Positions 27,201 to 33,615 of a stretch of 64,000 nucleotides of DNA are shown here, in pieces. This DNA is from DATJGR01 sp041739525. Lineage in GTDB: Bacteria; Pseudomonadota; Gammaproteobacteria; Pseudomonadales; Azotimanducaceae. Both the position numbers and the translations under genes were made by a program. The stretch is from assembly GCA_041739525.1 (NCBI GenBank), contig JBGSNQ010000135.1, positions 5,863 through 69,862 on the forward strand, in the 5' to 3' direction. Under the pieces are notes generated by a model. The model was not told where the DNA came from. It ran no database searches and was given only the letters and a program-made list of their open reading frames with translations. Each line of letters opens with the position of its first letter. Positions within the stretch are counted from its first letter, which is position 1.

Positions 27201-28330
27201 TCCCCCAACAGTTCGCCGATCGGCTTCAGTTCCTCTACCCGATCGCACACCGCCTTCACCGCCAGCATGATCGGCATGCCGAGCAACAGACCCCAGATGC
27301 CCCACAACCAGCCCCATGCCAGCACACCGACGAACACGACCACCGGATTCATACTGCTTGCGCGGCCCGTCAGCCACGGCATCAACATGTTTCCGACGAT
27401 GGTGTGGATGACCAGCGAAGCGCCGGCAACGATCAGCGCCGTTTCGATCTGCCCGAATTGCACGAATCCGACCAGCGCCGCGCCGCCCGTAACTGCGATC
27501 GCACCGAAATACGGAATCAGATTGAGTATTCCCGACAATACGCCCCACACCGCGGCGTGCTGCAGACCGATCCACAGGAACGCGAGCCACGTTGCAACTC
27601 CAACGAGCACACTAAGGAGCAACTGCACCAGGAGATAGCGTTTGATCTGGTCCGTGATCTCGTCCAGCGCTTCTACTGTGATGCGCTTCTTCGCGAAGTC
27701 CGGCCCGGCGATTCGCGCCATCTTGCGCCGGAACGCGTCTCCCGACGCGAGCAGAAAGAAGGTGACGAAACCCACCACCGTCGCCTGCCCGAGCAGCGCC
27801 ACGAGGCCGAGCGTTCCGGTCCACAGATGCTGCTTGAGGTCGAACTTCGGCGCCTCGATCTGCACGCGCGTCACGCCGCCCGATGGAGGTTTGGCGGTGG
27901 CCGTATCGGCAGCCGCCTGCTCGATTTGAGTCGCGGCCGCCTGCATGTTCGCGATGGCGCTGTCGGGCGTGCGTGTCTGCGGTCGCAACGCCTGGCGGAT
28001 TTTCTGCGCGGTGTCCGGCAGAGACTCGATCAACGCGTTCGCGTCGTCTTCCATCGAATACAGCGTGGCGACGGTGCCGCCTATCAACAACGCCAGCAGC
28101 GCTGCGGCGCCGATGGCGCGCGGGATGTGCCACGCCTGCAGCCGATCGACGATCGGCGACAGCGCGTAGCTGAACATCAAGCCGAGCAGAACCGGTATGA
28201 AGACTGCCGCGGCCCAGTCGAGCAGCCACAACACCGCACACACGGCGACCACCGCGAGCGCGACGCTGCGCACGACGATCGGAAATCTGTCGCCCGCCTC
28301 AACCACCGGTGCATCTTCATCCTTCTCCAC
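27197..28330 (-). CDS. AI-2E family transporter (UPF0118)
   Basis: Inner-membrane protein of 377 residues with about eight membrane segments. VFIPVLLGLMFSYALSPIVDRLQ, a long extracytoplasmic/cytoplasmic loop (about residues 90-170), and LLSVLVGVATWLAFLWIGLQHA followed by GILNLIPYFGAI are typical of the AI-2E/PerM family. Members export small molecules or act as Na+/H+ antiporters; the name AI-2E should not be read as proof of autoinducer transport. ATG start at 28330 is acidic (MEKDEDAPVVEAGD). It overlaps the truncated PhyH gene and follows the NTF2-like gene by 66 bases. Confidence 0.88.
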   Translation of the reverse strand: MEKDEDAPVVEAGDRFPIVVRSVALAVVAVCAVLWLLDWAAAVFIPVLLGLMFSYALSPIVDRLQAWHIPRAIGAAALLALLIGGTVATLYSMEDDANALIESLPDTAQKIRQALRPQTRTPDSAIANMQAAATQIEQAAADTATAKPPSGGVTRVQIEAPKFDLKQHLWTGTLGLVALLGQATVVGFVTFFLLASGDAFRRKMARIAGPDFAKKRITVEALDEITDQIKRYLLVQLLLSVLVGVATWLAFLWIGLQHAAVWGVLSGILNLIPYFGAIAVTGGAALVGFVQFGQIETALIVAGASLVIHTIVGNMLMPWLTGRASSMNPVVVFVGVLAWGWLWGIWGLLLGMPIMLAVKAVCDRVEELKPIGELLGE

Positions 28331-28396
28331 GCCGCTCCGCCGTCGTCCAATCCGGGTATCGCCCGATGCTATTGGATTTGTCGAAGCGACGCGCGG

Positions 28397-28765
28397 CTAA
28401 CTGCCCTTCACGTATCCCATGCCTTTGACGATGAGACCGTCGCGCACGTGCATCAGGTTCACGCCGCGCACCGAGCTCGCGTCGTCGTCGCCCCATCGAA
28501 ATCGCCAGAAGATCGTCGCGCGTTCGCCGTCGACTACGACGTCTTCGAGGTCGAACCGCGTGCCCGGTGTCGTGACGATGCCTTTCCAAAGCGCGAGGCA
28601 CGCTTCACGGCCGACATGGCGCGAGCCGTTCGGCGCCGGTGTAGAGTTCTCGAGCACACAATCGGGTGCAATCAGATCGTCGAGCAGCGACGGATCGTGC
28701 AACTGGAATGCGTCATTGAAGCGGCAGATCACCTCAGCGGTTTTGGCTTCGACGGTCGAGTTCAT
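28397..28765 (-). CDS. SnoaL/NTF2-like protein
   Basis: Small cytoplasmic protein of 122 residues with the cone-shaped NTF2 fold: VICRFNDAFQLHDPSLLDDLI, CVLENSTPAPNGSRHVGREA, TRFDLEDVVVDGERATIFWRF and GVNLMHVRDGLIVKGMGYVK. SnoaL-like proteins include polyketide cyclases, limonene-epoxide hydrolases and many of unknown role. Its ATG 28765 overlaps the stop of the GST remnant gene, so the two are read from one transcript that begins at the palindromic operator near 29015. Confidence 0.85.
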   Translation of the reverse strand: MNSTVEAKTAEVICRFNDAFQLHDPSLLDDLIAPDCVLENSTPAPNGSRHVGREACLALWKGIVTTPGTRFDLEDVVVDGERATIFWRFRWGDDDASSVRGVNLMHVRDGLIVKGMGYVKGS

Positions 28766-28992
28766 CGTTGCACCGCCGCTTGCTTCGGCTGCCCGGCCTG
28801 ATAGAGCGCGAACTCGTCGCCGAATGCTCTCGCCACATGCGGCCGCTTCTGCACGCGTGCGAAGTAGTCGCGCACGGCCGGCCATTGCGCGAGGTCTACG
28901 CCGGTGAACGCCGCCCAGTTGAGCACCGTGACCAGATAAGCATCCGCCACCGAGAATTCAGGCAATGCCAACGCAGAGAAATACAGATTCAT
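28762..28992 (-). pseudogene. glutathione S-transferase with internal in-frame deletion (76 residues left)
   Basis: The product begins like a bacterial GST (MNLYFS, compare MKLYYS in GstA-type enzymes) and then jumps to PEFSVADAYLVTVLNWA and VDLAQWPAVRDYFARVQKRP, the C-terminal helical domain. About 120-130 residues, including the thioredoxin fold with the glutathione site, are missing, but the frame is kept. The ATG at 28992 has a good AAGGAAG ribosome binding site eight bases upstream and a palindromic operator beyond, so a 76-residue helical protein is probably still made. It overlaps the NTF2-like gene by four bases. GST activity is very unlikely. Confidence 0.75.
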
Positions 28993-29007
28993 TTTTCACT
29001 TCCTTTT

Positions 29008-29084
29008 TGTACATATCAGTACATAAACATGCTATATCAAGAACTGTTACTATTTCCACACGATAAAGATATTTTTGTACTGAT
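29008..29084. promoter_or_regulatory. divergent promoter with TGTAC-N6-GTACA operator
   Basis: Bases 29008-29023 read TGTACATATCAGTACA, a TGTAC/GTACA inverted repeat with a six-base centre. A further half-site, TGTACTGAT at 29076-29084, repeats the right arm in reverse orientation. The whole 28993-29096 segment is markedly AT-rich against its GC-rich surroundings. It lies between the GST-remnant/NTF2 operon (minus) and the TetR gene (plus), so it is the likely binding site of that TetR protein, controlling both directions. Confidence 0.65.
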
Positions 29085-29096
29085 TGGAAACTGAGA

Positions 29097-29765
29097 ATGA
29101 ATGACAACCATCATATTCGCCGCGGCCGACCGCGCACATACGATCCCGGCGAGGCGCTCGAACGCGCAACGGAAGCATTCTGGCGGCAGGGTTACTCCGC
29201 GACGTCGCTCGACGCTCTCAGTGAAGCTACTCGTATGAATCGCCCCAGCCTTTACGGCGCATTCGGCGACAAGCACGCGTTGTACACCACCGCGCTCGAG
29301 CGCTACATCGCCGAGGGTCGCAGCCAGATGGAAGCGGCGCTCGACGACGAACTGCCGCTGCGCGACGCGTTGATGCGCGTCTACGACGGGGCGCTGGCGA
29401 TGTATTTCCCGAACAAGAGCGCGGCGCGCGGCTGCTTCCTGATCGGTACTGCGGTTACCGAGTCGATGACGGATGCAGACGTACGCGAGCGGCTCGGCCG
29501 CGGTTTGCGCGAGTTCGACCGGTTGTTCGAACGGCGCTTACGCGTTGCGCAGGCACAAGGCGAACTCGCCACCTCGGCCGATCCGGCGGCACTCGCCGGC
29601 ATCGCATCGGCCATTCTGCATTCGCTCGCGATGCGCTCCCGTGCCGGAGACTCACGCGCCGTGCTGCGGGCTTTGGCAGAGTCCGGCGTGGCATTGATCT
29701 GCGGTGCTTCCGGCGCGCCCCCGAAACCGACACAGCGCAGGGCGCGACGCACTGCCCGCTCCTAG
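29097..29765 (+). CDS. TetR/AcrR-family transcriptional regulator
   Basis: DNA-binding repressor of 222 residues. The N-terminal HTH (about 12-60) has GRPRTYDPGEALERATEAF, then GYSATSLDALSEATRMNRPS and LYGAFGDKHALYTTALERY, typical of the TetR subgroup that regulates oxidoreductases and GSTs. The C-terminal ligand domain ends in an Arg-rich tail. ATG 29097 follows the AT-rich divergent promoter, and it most likely binds the TGTAC palindrome there and represses both itself and the leftward operon. The ligand is unknown. It is convergent with the glutaminase gene 18 bases downstream. Confidence 0.9.
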   Translation: MNDNHHIRRGRPRTYDPGEALERATEAFWRQGYSATSLDALSEATRMNRPSLYGAFGDKHALYTTALERYIAEGRSQMEAALDDELPLRDALMRVYDGALAMYFPNKSAARGCFLIGTAVTESMTDADVRERLGRGLREFDRLFERRLRVAQAQGELATSADPAALAGIASAILHSLAMRSRAGDSRAVLRALAESGVALICGASGAPPKPTQRRARRTARS

Positions 29766-29783
29766 CGGCCACAACTGAAACAC

Positions 29784-31670
29784 TCAACCTTCGAGCGCGG
29801 CGACCTCAGCCGTCAGGCGCGCTGACGTTTCCGTACCGCTGCGCAGCAGGTTCATCAATAGCCCGATCATCAACCGCGGCCGCTCGCGTTCGAGCTTGCC
29901 GAACGCGGTGGTGGTGAGCGCGTAGCATTCCACCGGCGAGTCCGCGCGCACATCGGCCGAGCGCACGCCGCCAGCAATCAGCGCCGATTCGCCGAACCCC
30001 ATACCAGGCGTCAACGTGGAAAGACGTTTGTAGCCGCCCTTCGGCAGGTCTACCACCACACTGACGTCGCCCTTCACGAGGAAGTACAGCGCATCGGCCG
30101 GATCGCCGCGATGCACGATCAACGCGCCCGGCTCGAACTCGCGCCGCTCCACCACACGCTCGAGGTGAGCAACGTCCGCGGCGCTAACGCCCGCACAGAG
30201 GCGATGCTCCAGCAACCCGCCGAGCGACGCATCGGCGCGACGCACGGCATAACGTTCCAGCAGTTGCCTTTCGCACCACTCGAGGCCGAGATCGAGCTGC
30301 GGCTGAAACGTCACGGCGTCGGCCGCTCTCGGATCGAGTTCCGCACCGAACGACGCGAGTAGATCGCCGCGCCGCACGCGCGTGAACACCAGATGCCGGC
30401 CTTCCGCCGCACAGCGCTGCGTCAACGCCGCGAGCATCCGCGTCGCCGGGGCGTCGACATGTGCAACACGTTTGAAATCGAGCACCGCGAAGTCGATCGC
30501 GGCACCGCTATCGATGATCTCGCGCACCACCCGCTCTGCCGTCGCAAAACGCAAGTCGCCCTGCAACTCGTAAATCGCCGCACGTGCACCGTGTTCGTCC
30601 AGCAGATGGGCCTCGTTCGCCGGGCGGCGCCGCTTGGAGCGAACCGTGGCAAGCGTGTAACGGGCCCGAACCGTAGAACCCGAGGGCCGCGGCGGATGCA
30701 GGAAGTGCAGACCGAGATCGTTCGACAACGCTTCGCACACCGCTACGCCGCGCACGCTGTTGCCGCGCTCGTCGAGCGCCGGCGAAAACACCCCTATACC
30801 GAGCTGGCCGGGCAGCACCGCCACGATGCCGCCGCCCACACCGCTCTTCGCCGGCATGCCGACGCGGTAAACCCATTCGCCCGAGAAGTCGTACATGCCA
30901 CACGTCGTCATGACGCTCAGGATCGGATCGACGAACTCGGAGCTCACTGCACGCGCACCGGTCACCGGGTTCGTGCCCCCGTTGGCCAGCGTCGCACCGA
31001 TCATCGCAAGGTCGCGGCAGTCGATCAGAATCGAACACTGCTTGAAGTACAGTTCGAGTGCGGGCTCGGGATCTTCGCTAACGATTCCGTAGTTGCGCAG
31101 CATGTGACCGATGGCGCGGTTGCGATGGCCGGTGGCGCGCTCCGATTCGAACACCGCCTCGTCGATGTGTAGCGGCCGGCCTGCGTAGGCGGAAATCGCA
31201 CCGACCACGCGATCGACTCTCGCCTCCGCAGTGGTGCCCGCGACCAGCGAAGAAGTGGCAATGGCACCGGCATTGATCATCGGATTCAAGGGCCGGCCGG
31301 TACCGGGCTCGAGACTGATCGAGTTGAACGCGTCGCCGCTCGGCTCCACGCCGATCGCCTGACTCACGCGTTCGCTGCCGCGATCTTCGAGCGCAACGCC
31401 GTAGATCAGCGGTTTCGAAATCGACTGAATGGTGAACTGCTGCCGCGTGGTGCCGACTTCGTACACGTGGCCGTCGACCGTCGCGATCACCAGGCCGAAC
31501 GAAGCTGGATCGGCGCGGGCGAGCTCGGGGATGTACGTCGCCACGTGACCGGTGTCGAGTTTCGAGACCCGTGCGTGCAGCTCTTCGAGGTAGCGCCGAA
31601 TCGGCGACCGGGTCGGGTCGTTGGTGATGTTCGTGGTCACGCCGACGACGCATGCAACATTTGTGCGCAC
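29784..31670 (-). CDS. glsA: glutaminase fused to STAS and cyclic-nucleotide-binding domains
   Basis: Three-domain cytoplasmic protein of 628 residues. The glutaminase domain (about 20-325) carries the serine-dependent motif QSISKP with S83 and K86, NPMINAGAIATSSL and the loop KSGVGGGIVAVLPG. A STAS domain follows (about 355-455, HGARAAIYELQGDL and VLDFKRVAHVDAPATRML). A cNMP-binding domain (about 495-615) has FEPGALIVHRGDPADALYF and MGFGESALIAGG. Glutaminase makes glutamate and ammonia from glutamine; the added domains suggest allosteric control by a nucleotide and by protein partners. The start is GTG 31670; another GTG at 31640 is possible. It lies 106 bases downstream of the amine dehydrogenase light chain gene on the same strand. 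Confidence 0.88.
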   Translation of the reverse strand: MRTNVACVVGVTTNITNDPTRSPIRRYLEELHARVSKLDTGHVATYIPELARADPASFGLVIATVDGHVYEVGTTRQQFTIQSISKPLIYGVALEDRGSERVSQAIGVEPSGDAFNSISLEPGTGRPLNPMINAGAIATSSLVAGTTAEARVDRVVGAISAYAGRPLHIDEAVFESERATGHRNRAIGHMLRNYGIVSEDPEPALELYFKQCSILIDCRDLAMIGATLANGGTNPVTGARAVSSEFVDPILSVMTTCGMYDFSGEWVYRVGMPAKSGVGGGIVAVLPGQLGIGVFSPALDERGNSVRGVAVCEALSNDLGLHFLHPPRPSGSTVRARYTLATVRSKRRRPANEAHLLDEHGARAAIYELQGDLRFATAERVVREIIDSGAAIDFAVLDFKRVAHVDAPATRMLAALTQRCAAEGRHLVFTRVRRGDLLASFGAELDPRAADAVTFQPQLDLGLEWCERQLLERYAVRRADASLGGLLEHRLCAGVSAADVAHLERVVERREFEPGALIVHRGDPADALYFLVKGDVSVVVDLPKGGYKRLSTLTPGMGFGESALIAGGVRSADVRADSPVECYALTTTAFGKLERERPRLMIGLLMNLLRSGTETSARLTAEVAALEG

Positions 31671-31776
31671 TTTGGCACGCAGAAAATCCGGGGTTGCGTT
31701 GCGATTTCGGCGCGTACTGCACCAAACTGGGCGCGGCGATGCACCAAGATGGTGACATCGCCCAAAGACTACCGGG

Positions 31777-32325
31777 TCAGTTGTTCGTGGTGGCGGTGCC
31801 GAGGATGACCGCGGTGGAGCAGTTGTACACGGTGCTCTTGGTACCCATGCACCAGTTGATGTCGTTGTTCGCCTGCGGCCGATACACCGGCTTATCGCCG
31901 TCGTTGCGATTGCACAGACAGCGGCCGCAACTGCTCTTACCGCAACAGTCGTTGTAGCTGATCACGTAGCGTTTGCCGTCTGCCGGATTCTCACAGGTGC
32001 CGATCCACGTCAGCGGCGACATCTCCGTGCCGGGCGGGCACTCGTTGCGCGTACCGCCGCAACAGCTGCAAAGAAAACCGTCGATGCCGCAGTAGCGCCA
32101 GTATTCGCACGTCGACGGATCGCCGGGGTCTGCTGGATTGCCGGTACTTTGCGGCGGTACGAGCGGCCCGCCGCCGCCGTGACTTGCCGCGCGTGCAACC
32201 GGCAACAACGGCACTGCCGCCGCGCCGACCAGGCTGGTTGCCAACAAGCCGATGAAGCCGCGACGGGAACTCTGCCGCGCGACACCGCGAGCCTTGTTCT
32301 CCATCCATAGATCGAACCAGCTCAT
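31777..32325 (-). CDS. TTQ amine dehydrogenase light chain (aromatic amine/methylamine dehydrogenase)
   Basis: Quinoprotein catalytic subunit of 182 residues. A twin-arginine leader (SSRRGFIGLL, residues 19-28) directs folded export. W107 (SPLTWIGTC) and W158 (NDINWCMG) align with W57 and W108 of Paracoccus MauA, the residues that form tryptophan tryptophylquinone, and D82 and D126 align with catalytic/maturation Asp32 and Asp76. The mature part has 14 Cys; MauA has 12. The extra pair, C89 and C133, and blocks such as GFLCSCCGGT and WIGTC resemble aromatic amine dehydrogenase as I recall it, which I favour over methylamine dehydrogenase. The reaction is primary amine to aldehyde plus ammonia in the periplasm, passing electrons to azurin/amicyanin or a cytochrome c. 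It is 11 bases downstream of the heavy chain gene. Confidence 0.92.
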   Translation of the reverse strand: MSWFDLWMENKARGVARQSSRRGFIGLLATSLVGAAAVPLLPVARAASHGGGGPLVPPQSTGNPADPGDPSTCEYWRYCGIDGFLCSCCGGTRNECPPGTEMSPLTWIGTCENPADGKRYVISYNDCCGKSSCGRCLCNRNDGDKPVYRPQANNDINWCMGTKSTVYNCSTAVILGTATTNN

Positions 32326-32336
32326 ACGTTAGGCCT

Positions 32337-33470
32337 TCACTCGATCCGGTTAACCATGTACGGCGTTTCGCCAACGCCATGGATCGTGTGCATGTACGTG
32401 CCCGCATTCGCGTCGTACACATCCACGGTTCCTTCGACATTCGCGACGATCAGGCGCGGCGACGCATCGGCGGTAACGTCGATTGCGATCGCCGCCGTCT
32501 TCAGAGGAATCTTCGCTACACGCGCTTTACGCGCTACGTCGAATACCCACACTTCCGTCGCCGGGTCTTTGTGGCTGCCCGCGTAGCCCTTCGGAATCAT
32601 GCCGACGAAGAGGCGTCCGTCGGGGTGACCAGCGCTCCAATGCCAGCCGGCCGGACGCCAGCCGTCTTTTCGCTCCTGTTCGGTCGTCAGCCACCACGTG
32701 TCGGCGACGCGTGCCACTTCCTTGTCCGCGGCGATCACCTGAACACGGCCGAGGAAGCTCGGGAAGTACCAGTTCGACCCGATGCGACTCGACTTCTCCG
32801 TCAGCGGGTCTTTGTCGATGTCGATGAACGGCTTCGAGTGGCTGCTGCTCTCGAGCGCACCGTGTTCGTCGAGCGTGATCGCGAGCAGGCTGCCGTCGCC
32901 GCAGAGCATGAAGAAACCGCGTTCGACGGTGGCATAAACCAGCGCGCACCCCGGTGTCGGAATTTCGCCGACGAACTGCCGCTTGTCGAGATCGACCACG
33001 CTGACCGACATCGACGGATTCATGTTGAACACCACGAGAAAACGGCCGTCGGCCGTGAGGCTGGCGCTTGCCTTGTTCACCACGGTGTTGGCGCGCTTCG
33101 TCGGGATCTCGATCTCCGCCACCACGCCCAGTGTGGCCATGTCGTAAACCGTCACGAGATCCGCGCGCGTGCCGCGGCTGCCGTGGCTGTAGTACGTCTC
33201 ACCGACGTACAACTCGTTGCGTGCGACCGACATGTCGAGCGTGGCGAACTGGCCCGCGCTCAACATGCCGAGGAACTCCTGTGTGTCCGCATTCACCAAC
33301 GAGAACTTCGAGTCGATCAGGTTGCTGAACGCGAAGTCGTGTATCAGCGCGAGATGCGGACCGTACGGCGTCGCAACTTTGGCGACACCGAGTACCGATT
33401 CAGCGGGAAGGTCTGCCGTTGTCGAAGCCGCGGCGCAACACAACAGGCAAAGTGAAAACCATCTCTTCAT
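32337..33470 (-). CDS. TTQ amine dehydrogenase heavy chain
   Basis: Periplasmic seven-bladed beta-propeller of 377 residues with a Sec signal peptide (MKRWFSLCLLCCAAAS). ALIHDFAFSNLIDSKFSLV, TLDMSVARNELYVGETYYSHG, GTRADLVTVYD and GCALVYATVERGFFMLCGDG match the MauB/AauB family; the C-terminus PYMVNRIE is also typical. It scaffolds the TTQ light chain and shapes the substrate channel. In known clusters the order is heavy chain, E, D, light chain (mauBEDA, aauBEDA); here E and D are missing. The gene is divergent from the TonB receptor across a 145-base control region. Confidence 0.9.
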   Translation of the reverse strand: MKRWFSLCLLCCAAASTTADLPAESVLGVAKVATPYGPHLALIHDFAFSNLIDSKFSLVNADTQEFLGMLSAGQFATLDMSVARNELYVGETYYSHGSRGTRADLVTVYDMATLGVVAEIEIPTKRANTVVNKASASLTADGRFLVVFNMNPSMSVSVVDLDKRQFVGEIPTPGCALVYATVERGFFMLCGDGSLLAITLDEHGALESSSHSKPFIDIDKDPLTEKSSRIGSNWYFPSFLGRVQVIAADKEVARVADTWWLTTEQERKDGWRPAGWHWSAGHPDGRLFVGMIPKGYAGSHKDPATEVWVFDVARKARVAKIPLKTAAIAIDVTADASPRLIVANVEGTVDVYDANAGTYMHTIHGVGETPYMVNRIE

Positions 33471-33474
33471 CTGA

Positions 33475-33534
33475 AACCGTTCGTCTGGACTTTCCGTCTG
33501 GAAAGGAACCGTTCGTCTGCAGGATTGTATAAAT
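33475..33534. promoter_or_regulatory. operator-like repeats between amine dehydrogenase and TonB receptor
   Basis: Two direct copies of AACCGTTCGTCTG (33475-33487 and 33507-33519) are spaced 32 bases apart, three helical turns. Between them sits the perfect palindrome CTTTCC-GTCT-GGAAAG (33490-33505). A -10-like TATAAAT (33528-33534) points towards the TonB receptor gene. This layout suggests one regulator controlling the receptor and the dehydrogenase together. Confidence 0.55.
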
Positions 33535-33615
33535 GCTCGACGTCAGCGAACCTAGCGCCGGTGGGGGGGCGTGTCAATTCATCTAACAATCGTTTCGCCT
33601 AAGAAGGAGAAGAGG

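Noticed and set aside
27197..28330. Calling this transporter an autoinducer-2 exporter
   Set aside because: The family name is historical; no quorum-sensing gene is nearby and several members are ion antiporters.
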